Shown here piece after piece: positions 1-7,047 of a stretch of 11,239 nucleotides of DNA. The DNA comes from Alphaproteobacteria bacterium (GTDB taxonomy: Bacteria; Pseudomonadota; Alphaproteobacteria; Puniceispirillales; Marisalimonadaceae). The DNA lies in the NCBI GenBank assembly GCA_016777645.1, contig JADHRC010000041.1, positions 1 through 11,239 on the forward strand. The letters run 5' to 3'. Below the pieces are notes generated by a model. The model made no database searches, was not told where the DNA came from, and worked only from the letters and a program-made list of their open reading frames with translations. Each line of letters begins with the position of its first letter. Within the stretch, counting starts at the first letter, position 1. The position numbers and the translations under genes were made by a program.

Positions 1-1
1 A

Positions 2-286
2 ACTGATGATAAATTAAAACCTGCAACTGATAAAATTGGTTTGTATAGAGTACAGTTTGGATCATTCCGCAATTTTAAAAAAGCTACTCAAGCAAAAGAA
101 AAAATGGATAAAAAATATAGCAATTTATTAACCGATGTTAAATTAGAAGTCTTTACCTATACAAATGACAAAGCTGCTTCATTTCATAGAGTATGGACAA
201 CACCGTTGACTAAGGCTTTTGGTCTAGAGTTATGTAATAAATTTAAAAAACAAAAGGTTGTTTGTATTTTACAGATAAACAATTAA
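2..286 (+). CDS. SPOR-domain protein, C-terminal part (5' partial)
   Basis: The frame is open to the left edge, so only the last 94 codons are seen and the true start lies outside the window. The visible part is essentially one SPOR domain: it begins with a YRVQFGSF strand, where the aromatic and Gly-Ser are typical, continues through a Lys-rich helix (FKKATQAKEKMDKKY), and ends with a second helix and strand (AFGLELCNKFKKQKVVCILQ). SPOR domains bind denuded peptidoglycan glycan strands at the division septum. The protein is probably an inner-membrane protein with this domain in the periplasm, but the N-terminal membrane segment is not visible. It is followed by scpA after 8 bases, so the two are likely cotranscribed. 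In many alphaproteobacteria a SPOR protein gene stands just upstream of nagZ and scpA, which fits. The family is reasonably sure; a specific gene name cannot be given. Confidence 0.8.
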   Translation, partial: TDDKLKPATDKIGLYRVQFGSFRNFKKATQAKEKMDKKYSNLLTDVKLEVFTYTNDKAASFHRVWTTPLTKAFGLELCNKFKKQKVVCILQINN

Positions 287-294
287 ATGATTTA

Positions 295-1056
295 ATGGAA
301 CAGTCACAAAACGAAAAAATAGAAGTTCTTAGCCTTTCACTTGATGGATTTGAAGGGCCAATTGATCTTTTGTTAAGTTTGGCAAGAGATCATAAAATTG
401 ATCTAACAAAATTATCCATTTTAAAGTTAGCAGAACAATATTTAGAGTTTTTAGACTACGCAATTAATAAAGATATAGATGTTGCAGCTGAATATTTAGT
501 TATGGGAGCTTGGCTTGCTTTTTTAAAATCCAAGCTTTTATTACCAGATGATACTGATGAAAATATTGGAAGCGCAGAAGACTTCTCGGAATTGTTGGAA
601 TTTCAAATGAGAAGATTAGAAGGAGTTCAAAAAGTATCAAAACTTCTTTTTAACAGGCACCAACTAGGCACACATTTTTTTAAAAGAGGAAATCCAGAAA
701 ATTTTAATATTAATAACAAATATTCATATAGTGTTTCATTATACGATTTAATAAAGGCATACGGTAATATTCTCACTAAGAATGATACCGAAGTTATCAC
801 CATTGCTGAAACCAAACTTTATTCTGTTGAAAATGCTCTAACTAGATTAAAAGAACTTATACAAGGTTCAGATGAATGGAAAAATTTATTAGATTTTATT
901 CCCCAAAATATTAAAAATAAACTTGAAAGAAAGTCAGCGTTAGCATCTCATTTTGTAGCTTCTCTTGAATTGGTTAAAGATGGATATGTAGATTTGAGAC
1001 AAGATAGTTTTCAGGACGCAATACTTTTATCTTCAAAAAAATATAAATCATTATGA
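295..1056 (+). CDS. scpA: Segregation and condensation protein A
   Basis: This is the kleisin subunit of the bacterial SMC-ScpAB condensin, which bridges the SMC heads and ScpB to organise and segregate the chromosome. The 253-residue product matches the family length. The hallmark FEGPIDLLL lies at residues 19-27, followed by the N-terminal helical domain (AAEYLVMGAWLAFLKSKLLLP, about residues 64-84). A C-terminal winged-helix part (about 214-246, LASHFVASLELVKDGYV) contacts the SMC head. I chose ATG 295. A longer reading from TTG 262 would overlap the SPOR gene by 25 bases and add residues unlike the family N-terminus. No clear Shine-Dalgarno sequence precedes it, so coupling to the upstream gene is likely. 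The scpB gene follows after 25 bases. No smc gene is in the window, which is usual. Confidence 0.93.
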   Translation: MEQSQNEKIEVLSLSLDGFEGPIDLLLSLARDHKIDLTKLSILKLAEQYLEFLDYAINKDIDVAAEYLVMGAWLAFLKSKLLLPDDTDENIGSAEDFSELLEFQMRRLEGVQKVSKLLFNRHQLGTHFFKRGNPENFNINNKYSYSVSLYDLIKAYGNILTKNDTEVITIAETKLYSVENALTRLKELIQGSDEWKNLLDFIPQNIKNKLERKSALASHFVASLELVKDGYVDLRQDSFQDAILLSSKKYKSL

Positions 1057-1081
1057 ATATTATAGTTAATTTGGAAATTTG

Positions 1082-1675
1082 ATGGATAATAACAAAAAAA
1101 AAGTTAATGAAATTGAATTTAGTTTCAAAGAGAAAATAATTGAAGCATTAATTTTTGCTTCATCTGAACCTATTTCATATAATGATTTAAAAAACAAAAT
1201 AAATGATGAAGATCTTTTAAATCAAATATTAGAATCTCTAGAAATTCAATACTCTTCTAGAGGGGTAAATTTACTTAAAATAAATAATACCTTTGCTTTT
1301 AGAACCTCTTCAGAGATATCTGAATTTCTAAATATTGAAAAAGTTGTTCCCAAGCCATTGTCAAGAGCAGCTACTGAGACTTTATCAATAATTGCTTATC
1401 ATCAACCAATAACTAGATCTGAAATTGAGAATATAAGGGGTGTTTCTCTTAGTAGAGGTACTCTTGATGTTCTTCTAGAATTAGGGTGGATACAGCCCGG
1501 GCAAAGGAGATCCACACCTGGCAACCCTTTGACATGGAAGACTTCTAATTTGTTTCTAGACCATTTTGGACTCAAAGAAATAAAAGATCTTCCGGGTATT
1601 GATGATCTAAAAAATGCCGGTCTTTTAGATAAAAATAAGATAATTTTCAATGATGAAACATTAAGTAATGAATAG
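1082..1675 (+). CDS. scpB: Segregation and condensation protein B
   Basis: ScpB is a homodimeric winged-helix protein that binds the middle of ScpA in the SMC condensin. The 197-residue product has the expected two winged-helix domains. The first is at about residues 15-85 (KIIEALIFASSEPIS near its start). The second carries the diagnostic stretch LSRAATETLSIIAYHQPITR at residues 93-112 followed by SEIENIRGV. Further on are a PGNPLTW block (146-152) and FLDHFGL (158-164). The start is ATG 1082; a TTG three bases earlier (1079) is possible but adds only one residue. A weak GGA (1073-1075) is the only visible binding-site element. A run of nine A (1094-1102) encodes the early lysines. It sits 25 bases after scpA, and the next gene starts 19 bases after its stop. 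Confidence 0.93.
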   Translation: MDNNKKKVNEIEFSFKEKIIEALIFASSEPISYNDLKNKINDEDLLNQILESLEIQYSSRGVNLLKINNTFAFRTSSEISEFLNIEKVVPKPLSRAATETLSIIAYHQPITRSEIENIRGVSLSRGTLDVLLELGWIQPGQRRSTPGNPLTWKTSNLFLDHFGLKEIKDLPGIDDLKNAGLLDKNKIIFNDETLSNE

Positions 1676-1694
1676 GTTTTTAAAAGAGTAAGAT

Positions 1695-2771
1695 TTGTTA
1701 GAATTTTTAAATATTTCCTATGGATATAATAATAGAAAAATATTGAATAACTTTTCTATGAAATTGCAAGCTGGCGAAGTTGTTTCTTTGCTGGGCCCTT
1801 CTGGATGTGGCAAAACAACTTTGCTTAAACTTGCCAGTGGTATAGAAAAAGTGCAACAAGGTGAAATTAAATTAGATAATCAAATAGTTTCATCTAACAA
1901 TATCCATTTAAGTCCTGATAAGAGAGGTGTTGGGTACGTTTTTCAAGATTGTGCATTATTTCCTCATCTATCTATTTTAGAAAATATTTTTTTTGGGATG
2001 AATAAAAGTGAAGTAAAATTACAAACTCAAAAAATTAAAAAATTAATGGATGAGGTTAATTTATCTAATTTTTCTAATAAATATCCGCATGAATTGTCTG
2101 GTGGTCAACAACAACAGGTTGCATTAATTAGGGCTATGGCTTCAGAACCTAGAATTATTTTGTTGGATGAACCTTATTCAAACTTAGATTCAAGGCTAAA
2201 AGAAAAAATCAGAGATCAAATGTTACATTTATTAAGAGAATATAATATTTCTGCTTTGTTAGTAACTCATGATCCTGAAGAAGCTATGTTCATGTCTGAT
2301 AAGATTGGAGTTTTAAACAATGGCTTTATAGAACAGTTTGGAAGTCCGATAGATCTTTATTTGCGTCCTAAATCAGCTTTTATAGCTGAATTTTTTGGCG
2401 AGATTAATATTTTTGATGGTATAGTTGAAGAAGGTTTTGTCAATACTGTTTTAGGAACATTTTCTTGTTCAAAAAAATTTAATAAAAACAAAGTTAAAAT
2501 AGTTATTAGAAATGAGGCAATTAAGCTTTACTCAGATAAGAAAAAATTTCTAAAAAATACTAACAAGAACAAGTATATTATTTCACCATATATAGGGCAT
2601 GTGATGGAGGCTAGGTTATTGGCAGGCTCTACTCTTGTACATCTATCATTAAAAGTTAATAATTCTGATTTCCATATTCATGCAAGAATTCCTGGATTAA
2701 ACTTTTTTAATGTTAATGAGAAGGTTACAGTTTGTTCAGACCCTTCGCAGATTTTTATTTTTAAACAATAA
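1695..2771 (+). CDS. ABC transporter ATP-binding protein, FbpC/PotA-like
   Basis: This is the cytoplasmic ATPase of an ABC importer. The 358-residue product has a complete nucleotide-binding domain: A-loop Tyr near residue 9-11, Walker A GPSGCGKTT (34-42), Q-loop VFQD (82-85), signature LSGGQ (134-138), Walker B IILLDEP (154-160), D-loop SNLD (162-165) and switch His192. It then has a C-terminal regulatory, TOBE-like part (about 240-358). The closest pattern I recognise is the ferric-iron/polyamine importer class (HELSGGQQQ, LLDEPYSNLD, GSPIDLYLRP, AEFFGEIN), so Fe(III), spermidine/putrescine, sulfate or thiamine are all possible substrates. The start must be TTG 1695: an in-frame TAA lies at 1689-1691 and the next Met (residue 22) would remove the A-loop. 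AAGAG at 1684-1688 gives a binding site. No permease or binding-protein gene is beside it, so the partners are unknown. The residue after LSGGQQQ is Gln where Arg is usual. Confidence 0.88.
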   Translation: MLEFLNISYGYNNRKILNNFSMKLQAGEVVSLLGPSGCGKTTLLKLASGIEKVQQGEIKLDNQIVSSNNIHLSPDKRGVGYVFQDCALFPHLSILENIFFGMNKSEVKLQTQKIKKLMDEVNLSNFSNKYPHELSGGQQQQVALIRAMASEPRIILLDEPYSNLDSRLKEKIRDQMLHLLREYNISALLVTHDPEEAMFMSDKIGVLNNGFIEQFGSPIDLYLRPKSAFIAEFFGEINIFDGIVEEGFVNTVLGTFSCSKKFNKNKVKIVIRNEAIKLYSDKKKFLKNTNKNKYIISPYIGHVMEARLLAGSTLVHLSLKVNNSDFHIHARIPGLNFFNVNEKVTVCSDPSQIFIFKQ

Positions 2772-2778
2772 ATTTAAT

Positions 2779-2801
2779 TAAAATTAAAACATTTAATTTT
2801 A
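2779..2801 (+). terminator. AT-only hairpin, possible weak terminator
   Basis: A perfect 10-base-pair inverted repeat (2779-2788 against 2792-2801) with a three-base ACA loop lies eight bases after the ABC ATPase stop and is followed by T-rich sequence. It contains no G-C pair in the stem, so its stability is low, and such repeats arise easily in AT-rich DNA. Its place between a gene end and a gene with its own ribosome binding site fits partial termination, but this is inference only. Confidence 0.3.
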
Positions 2802-2804
2802 TTA

Positions 2805-2832
2805 TTTCAAATTTGTTGTTTTAAGATATATT
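2805..2832 (+). promoter_or_regulatory. Tentative promoter for the tat-serS-surE-pcm run
   Basis: A TATATT box (2827-2832) sits 16 bases after TTTCAA (2805-2810), and transcription would start near 2839, about 20 bases before tatA. Only the -10 box resembles the sigma-70 consensus well; the -35 matches three of six positions. In DNA this AT-rich, chance matches are common. The gap of 88 bases, larger than the others in this gene run, is the main reason to expect a promoter here. Confidence 0.25.
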
Positions 2833-2845
2833 AAATACAAATTTC

Positions 2846-2850
2846 AGGAG
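2846..2850 (+). promoter_or_regulatory. Ribosome binding site of tatA
   Basis: AGGAG lies nine bases before ATG 2860. It is one of the few strong Shine-Dalgarno sequences in the window and fixes the start at 2860; another ATG at 2853 is out of frame and too close. Confidence 0.7.
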
Positions 2851-2859
2851 ATATGTTTT

Positions 2860-3111
2860 ATGGGTGCATTTAGTATATGGCATTGGGTTATCGTTCTTAT
2901 AGTTGTTCTTATTCTTTTTGGTGGAAAGGGTAAGTTGTCAAGTATAATGGGTGATTTTGGCAAAGGTTTAAAAAACTTTAAAGATCAGGTTAAGTCTAAT
3001 AAAGATAATGAAGATGATGTAGAGGTCATTTCAGAGAAAAAAACTACTCCCAAAAAAAAAGTTACCAAAAAACAAGATAAAAAAAAGCAAACCAGTAAAA
3101 AGAATTCTTAA
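2860..3111 (+). CDS. tatA: Twin-arginine translocase subunit TatA
   Basis: TatA oligomerises to form the passage for folded proteins in the Tat pathway across the inner membrane. The 83-residue product shows the standard plan: a short N-terminal tip (MGAFSIWHW), one membrane helix (about residues 6-20) ending in the hinge FGGKGK (20-25), an amphipathic helix (about 25-45, with the GDFGKGLKNFK pattern), and a charged tail that is acidic at 49-58 and then very Lys-rich. His8 stands where E. coli TatA has a polar Gln. The position before tatB and the lack of the Glu8-Pro hallmark of TatB distinguish it from its paralogue. A run of nine A at 3052-3060 encodes part of the Lys tail. It has a good AGGAG site and is first in the tatABC set; tatB begins after 19 bases. 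Confidence 0.93.
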   Translation: MGAFSIWHWVIVLIVVLILFGGKGKLSSIMGDFGKGLKNFKDQVKSNKDNEDDVEVISEKKTTPKKKVTKKQDKKKQTSKKNS

Positions 3112-3130
3112 ATTTTTTAGAAAGTAGCAT

Positions 3131-3487
3131 ATGCTTGATATTGGTTTTCCAGAATTTTTATTAATATCTTTCGTACTCTTAATCGTTGTTGGCCCTAGAG
3201 ATTTACCTAAGGTTTTAAGGTCTGTGTCTTCATTTATAAAAAAAATCAAATCAATGGCTTCACAATTTCATTCAGGAATTGATGATTTAGCTAATGAAGC
3301 AGAAATTTCAGATTTAAGAAATCAGGTAAAAAAGCTTGATGATAGATCTATTATGGATTCAGAAATTCAAGAATTAAAAAATTTTGAAGACGACTTAGAT
3401 GTTAATTCTATCAAAAAAGATGTCAATGAAATCAAAAATTCAAGTGATACTGCTAAGAAATCATATTCAAAGAAAAAAAAAGCATAA
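3131..3487 (+). CDS. tatB: Twin-arginine translocase subunit TatB
   Basis: TatB works with TatC as the receptor for twin-arginine signal peptides. The 118-residue product opens with MLDIGFPEFLLI, where Glu8 in the membrane helix after Pro7 is the TatB hallmark. The helix ends at the hinge Gly21-Pro22 (VVGPRDLPKVLR), followed by an amphipathic helix (about 25-45) and a long charged helical region rich in Asp, Glu and Lys. This makes TatB clearly separate from TatA upstream. The N-terminus matches the family at ATG 3131. The preceding AGAAAG is only a weak binding site, so translation may depend on tatA. The C-terminus ends in Lys codons with a nine-A run (3473-3481). The tatC gene starts 16 bases later. 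Confidence 0.92.
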   Translation: MLDIGFPEFLLISFVLLIVVGPRDLPKVLRSVSSFIKKIKSMASQFHSGIDDLANEAEISDLRNQVKKLDDRSIMDSEIQELKNFEDDLDVNSIKKDVNEIKNSSDTAKKSYSKKKKA

Positions 3488-3503
3488 GTATTGAGAATAT
3501 AGG

Positions 3504-4280
3504 ATGGCAAAAGTTAAAAAGTCAGATCATGATATGACATTACTCGATCACTTGATAGAGTTAAGAAATAGACTTTTGGTTTCATTTTGTGCTTTTCTTT
3601 TTATGTTTTTTTTATGCTTTATTAAATTCACTGGTGATAATCAAAATTTAGCTGACATTGTTTATAATTTTTTACAAGCACCTCTTGCAGCTCAAATTTT
3701 AGAAAATGGTGGTAGAATGATTTTTACTGCGCTACATGAAGGCTTTTTTACACAAGTAAAGGTTGCTTTTTTTATATCTATTTGCGTCTCTTTACCTCTT
3801 TTTTTAATTCAAATTTGGCGTTTTGTTGCACCTGGTCTGTATCAAAATGAAAAAAAAGCTTTTCTTCCTTTTTTGTTAGCTACACCAGTCCTTTTTTTGG
3901 CTGGTGCAGCCATGGTTTATTATGTGGTCATACCATTAGCTTGGGATTTTTTCCTTTCTTTTCAGGTTAATAGTGTTGATGGTTCTCTGCCCATTGAGCT
4001 TGAACCAAGAATATCAGAGTACTTGTCTCTAATAATGAAGCTAATTTTTGCTTTTGGATTATGTTTTGAGCTTCCTGTAATATTGCTGTTGCTTGTTAAG
4101 ACAGGTATAATTACAACAGATGATCTTGCGGGGAAAAGAAAATATGCTATTCTAACAGCATTTGTAATTGCAGCTATTTTAACACCACCAGATGTTATTT
4201 CTCAGATTTTACTTGCTTTGCCTATTATAGCTTTATACGAAGTTTCTATAATTTTTTCTAGATTTCTAAGCACAAAATAA
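3504..4280 (+). CDS. tatC: Twin-arginine translocase subunit TatC
   Basis: TatC is the six-helix inner-membrane core of the Tat receptor that recognises the RR signal peptide. The 258-residue product has the N-terminal cytoplasmic HLIELRNRLL motif (residues 16-25) and the first-cytoplasmic-loop block IWRFVAPGLYQNEKK (104-118), with Glu116 at the position needed for signal-peptide binding. It also has the conserved in-membrane Glu189 (FGLCFELP, 184-191) and the late TPPD motif (227-230). Hydrophobic segments lie near 25-45, 82-102, 122-147, 173-198, 213-228 and 231-250. The start ATG 3504 has a poor AGG site directly against it. It completes tatABC. Its stop TAA is followed at once by ATG, which opens a three-codon frame just before serS. 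Confidence 0.95.
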   Translation: MAKVKKSDHDMTLLDHLIELRNRLLVSFCAFLFMFFLCFIKFTGDNQNLADIVYNFLQAPLAAQILENGGRMIFTALHEGFFTQVKVAFFISICVSLPLFLIQIWRFVAPGLYQNEKKAFLPFLLATPVLFLAGAAMVYYVVIPLAWDFFLSFQVNSVDGSLPIELEPRISEYLSLIMKLIFAFGLCFELPVILLLLVKTGIITTDDLAGKRKYAILTAFVIAAILTPPDVISQILLALPIIALYEVSIIFSRFLSTK

Positions 4281-4292
4281 ATGAGTTCTTAA
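4281..4292 (+). other. Three-codon mini-frame linking tatC and serS
   Basis: Directly after the tatC stop, ATG AGT TCT TAA reads as a complete tiny frame, and its stop is directly followed by the serS ATG. The sequence TAAATG therefore occurs twice, 12 bases apart. No Shine-Dalgarno sequence is visible for serS, so ribosomes finishing tatC could restart here or at serS. Whether it is translated is inference. Confidence 0.35.
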
Positions 4293-5582
4293 ATGCACAA
4301 TATTAAGTATATTCGAAGTAATCCCTTACAGTTTGAAAAAATGATGAGTAGAAGGGGGATTTCTATCAATTCTTCTGAGATACTTGATATTGATAATTCC
4401 ATTAGAGCTTTTCAAACAGAATTACAAGTTTTACAAGAGAAAAGAAACAAAGCTTCCAAACAAATTGGCAAATTAGTTTCTGAGGGTTCTGATATTTCAA
4501 TTTTAACAAAAAATATTTCTGATTATAAAAATGATTTAAGTTTAATAGACGAAAAAATTAAAGAACTAACGTTAAATTTAAATAAACTTTTGATTGAATT
4601 ACCTAACTCTCTTGACGATGATGTGCCCGATGGCGCCTCAGAAGATGAAAATCAATTAATAAAAACTTGGGGAGAAAAACCTCAATTTTCTTTTAAACCC
4701 TCTGATCATGTTGTAATTGGTGAAAAACTTAATCAAATTGATTTTAAAACAGGTGTTAAGATATCAGGTTCTAGATTTGTTTTGCTTAGAGGGCAGCTAG
4801 CATTACTTGAAAGAGCTTTATCTTCATTTATGATAGAAACACATTTGAATGATCATCAATTCGAAGAAATTTCTCCGCCCTATATTGTAAAGGATCATGC
4901 TTTATTTGGGACAGGTCAACTTCCAAAATTTTCTGACGATCTATTTCATACAACTGACGATAGATGGTTAATACCAACAGCTGAAGTTCCTCTTACAAAC
5001 ATTGTGAGCAATGAAATAATTGATAAAAATGCCTTACCACTGAGATTTGTTGCCAATACTCCTTGTTTCAGATCTGAAGCAGGTGCCGCTGGAAGTGATA
5101 CTAGAGGAATGATAAGGCAACATCAATTTTCAAAGGTAGAGATGGTGTTCATTACTCATCCTCTTAGGTCTGGTGAAGAGTTACATTATTTAGTTTCATG
5201 TGCTGAAAAAATTCTGCAACAATTAAAATTACCCTACCGAGTGATGATGTTATGTTCTGGTGATGTAGGATTTTCTGCAAAAAAAACATATGATTTAGAA
5301 GTATGGCTTCCTGGTCAAAATGATGGGAAGGGTGCTTATAGAGAAATATCATCTTGTTCAAATTGCGGTGATTTTCAAGCTCGAAGAATGAACGCTAAAT
5401 TCAAAGATAAAGAAACTAATAAGATTGAGTTTTTGCATACGCTTAATGGTTCTGGTTTAGCTATAGGAAGAACTATGATTGCCATTTTAGAAAATTATCA
5501 ACAAATGGACGGATCTGTTTTAGTACCTGATGTTTTGATACCTTACATGAGGGGTTTAAAAAAAATTGAAGTAAAAAATTAG
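4293..5582 (+). CDS. serS: Seryl-tRNA synthetase
   Basis: This class II aminoacyl-tRNA synthetase charges tRNA-Ser (and tRNA-Sec where present) with serine in the cytoplasm. The 429-residue product is of normal length. Residues about 1-110 form the N-terminal tRNA-binding arm, a long antiparallel coiled coil (helices near 30-60 and 70-100). The catalytic core has motif 1 (around 176-199, ending EEISPPYIVK), the serine-site PTAEVPLT (228-235, T229-x-E231), motif 2 (256-284, with Arg260 in CFRSEAG) and motif 3 (385-401, with Arg393 in GLAIGRTMIAILENY). All key residues are present. The start MHNIKYIRSNP is the typical family opening, so ATG 4293 is right. It sits between tatC (12 bases) and surE (5 bases), the usual alphaproteobacterial position. 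Confidence 0.97.
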   Translation: MHNIKYIRSNPLQFEKMMSRRGISINSSEILDIDNSIRAFQTELQVLQEKRNKASKQIGKLVSEGSDISILTKNISDYKNDLSLIDEKIKELTLNLNKLLIELPNSLDDDVPDGASEDENQLIKTWGEKPQFSFKPSDHVVIGEKLNQIDFKTGVKISGSRFVLLRGQLALLERALSSFMIETHLNDHQFEEISPPYIVKDHALFGTGQLPKFSDDLFHTTDDRWLIPTAEVPLTNIVSNEIIDKNALPLRFVANTPCFRSEAGAAGSDTRGMIRQHQFSKVEMVFITHPLRSGEELHYLVSCAEKILQQLKLPYRVMMLCSGDVGFSAKKTYDLEVWLPGQNDGKGAYREISSCSNCGDFQARRMNAKFKDKETNKIEFLHTLNGSGLAIGRTMIAILENYQQMDGSVLVPDVLIPYMRGLKKIEVKN

Positions 5583-5587
5583 CTGAA

Positions 5588-6337
5588 ATGAAAAAAAAAA
5601 TACAAAATGTTTTAATTACTAATGATGATGGATATCAAGCAATTGGACTTAAAATACTTAAAGATGTTGCGCAACAACTTGCTGATAATGTTTTTGTTAT
5701 TTGTCCGAAAGTTAACCAATCAGCAAAATCCAAATCAATAACCATTAGAAAAGAAATTAATTTTGAAAGAATATCTGATTTTTACTGGATAATTGACGGT
5801 ACTCCAACTGATTGTATTATATTTGCACTAAATCATTTGTTTAAAGAAAAAAAACCAGACTTAATTCTTAGTGGTATTAATGCTGGGAGTAATATAGGAG
5901 ATGAAGTCTCTTATTCTGGCACCGTCGCTGCAGCATGGGAAGGTGCCATAAGAGGAATAAACTCAATTGCGCTAAGTCAGTATGGTGGTGATAGTACTCT
6001 TTATTCCTATGAAATATCTAAAAGATATAGCTATGATACAATTAACTTTTTAATCAATTTAGATAATAATCTGCCGAAGTTTTATAATATCAATTTTCCC
6101 AATAATTATGTTCAAACAGAAAATAAAAAAAACTTTTTTTTTACAAATTTAGCATCTCAAAAAATGGAGGATGAGTTGACGATTAACGATGAAGCAAACT
6201 CTTTTATAATTGGACGAATGATTAATAGAAAAGTATCTTCTTCAAATTCAGATTTAGAGGCAATAAAAAAAGATAAAATTTCTGTTACTCCATTATCATT
6301 GAACTTAACTAATGAAGAAATTTTAAAAAATATTTAA
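5588..6337 (+). CDS. surE: 5'/3'-nucleotidase SurE
   Basis: SurE is a metal-dependent nucleoside monophosphate phosphatase linked to stationary-phase survival. The 249-residue product begins VLITNDDGYQAIG (residues 8-20), with the acidic metal ligands Asp13 and Asp14. The flexible-loop Ser45 lies in NQSAKSKSIT (43-52), DGTPTDC is at 70-76, and Asn98 in SGINAGSNIGDEVSYSGT (95-112) is the fourth ligand. The C-terminal ISVTPLSLNLT (231-241) is also typical. Residues 155-190 are unusually Asn/Phe-rich, which probably reflects base composition. The start ATG 5588 is five bases after serS; the codons after it make a run of ten A (5591-5600). No good binding site is visible, so coupling to serS is likely. 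The surE-pcm-LysM/LytM order is shared widely among proteobacteria. Confidence 0.95.
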   Translation: MKKKIQNVLITNDDGYQAIGLKILKDVAQQLADNVFVICPKVNQSAKSKSITIRKEINFERISDFYWIIDGTPTDCIIFALNHLFKEKKPDLILSGINAGSNIGDEVSYSGTVAAAWEGAIRGINSIALSQYGGDSTLYSYEISKRYSYDTINFLINLDNNLPKFYNINFPNNYVQTENKKNFFFTNLASQKMEDELTINDEANSFIIGRMINRKVSSSNSDLEAIKKDKISVTPLSLNLTNEEILKNI

Positions 6338-6354
6338 TTTAAAAGTTTTTGACG

Positions 6355-6999
6355 ATGTTATATGAAAATTCAATTCAAAAAGCTAACTTGATTATGAATT
6401 TAAGGTCAATGGGTATTTCATCCAATAATGTGCTTAGTGCTATAGAAAAAGTACCAAGAGAGTTGTTTTTGCCATCAAATTTTCATTCATATGCCTATGA
6501 AAACAATCCTTTACCTATTGGCTTTGAACAAACAATAAGTCAACCCTACATTGTAGCATTAATGACAGAAGCTTTGGAACTAAAAGGAAATGAAATAATA
6601 TTAGAAATAGGAACCGGCTCAGGGTATCAAACTTCAGTTTTATCACTCTTGTCAAGAAGAGTTTATTCTATTGAAAGGATTAAACCTTTACTGGTAAATG
6701 CTTTATCTTGTTTTAAGAAACTAAAGTTGACTAATATAGTTTGTGATCATGGAGACGGTTTTTTGGGATGGCCTAAATTAGCTCCCTTTGATCATTTAAT
6801 TGTAACTTGTGCCATTAAAAATGTAGATGATAGATTATTAAATCAGGTTAGGTTTAATGGTATATGTATAGCTCCAGTAGCAGTGTCTCCAAAAGAGCAA
6901 AGATTAAAAAAAATTACTATCAAAGATAAAAGAGACAACGATATCTGGGAAGATCTTGGTAGAGTCAGTTTTGTTCCGTTAATAAGCGAATATGATTGA
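6355..6999 (+). CDS. pcm: Protein-L-isoaspartate O-methyltransferase
   Basis: Pcm uses S-adenosylmethionine to methylate isoaspartyl residues in aged proteins, beginning their repair. The product of 214 residues has the family signature PLPIGFEQTISQPYIVALMTE (residues 52-72), with Ser62 in the active-site TISQP. The AdoMet-binding motif EIGTGSGYQTSVLS is at 84-97 and the acidic Glu107 in VYSIERI (103-109). GDGFLGWPKLAPFDHLIVTCA (133-153) and a late GRVSFVPL (202-209) complete the fold. In the PIGxxQTIS element the residues before Gln are Phe-Glu where His-Gly is common. I chose ATG 6355; a TTG at 6349 would add two residues. It lies 17 bases after surE and shares its operon by position. Confidence 0.94.
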   Translation: MLYENSIQKANLIMNLRSMGISSNNVLSAIEKVPRELFLPSNFHSYAYENNPLPIGFEQTISQPYIVALMTEALELKGNEIILEIGTGSGYQTSVLSLLSRRVYSIERIKPLLVNALSCFKKLKLTNIVCDHGDGFLGWPKLAPFDHLIVTCAIKNVDDRLLNQVRFNGICIAPVAVSPKEQRLKKITIKDKRDNDIWEDLGRVSFVPLISEYD

Positions 7000-7036
7000 A
7001 AATTTTTATTATTTCAGTTATTTATAAAAAAATCAT

Positions 7037-7041
7037 AGGTG
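7037..7041 (+). promoter_or_regulatory. Ribosome binding site deciding the start of the LysM/LytM gene
   Basis: AGGTG lies six bases before TTG 7048. The overlapping GTG at 7039-7041 is the alternative start but would itself be part of this site. The spacing favours TTG, which also gives a Lys at position 2, normal for a signal peptide. Confidence 0.5.
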
Positions 7042-7047
7042 TTTTGT

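Noticed and set aside
262..294. Longer scpA from TTG 262
   Set aside because: It would overlap the SPOR gene by 25 bases and the added residues do not resemble the family start; ATG 295 places FEGPIDLLL at the usual distance.
1402..1650. Minus-strand open frame over scpB
   Set aside because: It lies inside the most conserved part of scpB and shows no family pattern; a shadow of the real gene.
5714..5743. SurE loop reading NQSAKSKSIT in place of the common Ser-Gly form
   Set aside because: The ligand Ser45 and the SIT end are kept, and Ser-Ala occurs in other SurE proteins as I recall, so this is ordinary variation.
7003..7030. Inverted repeat TTTTTAT / ATAAAAA after pcm as a terminator
   Set aside because: Only seven A-T pairs with a 14-base loop; too weak, and the next gene follows in the same direction with its own binding site.
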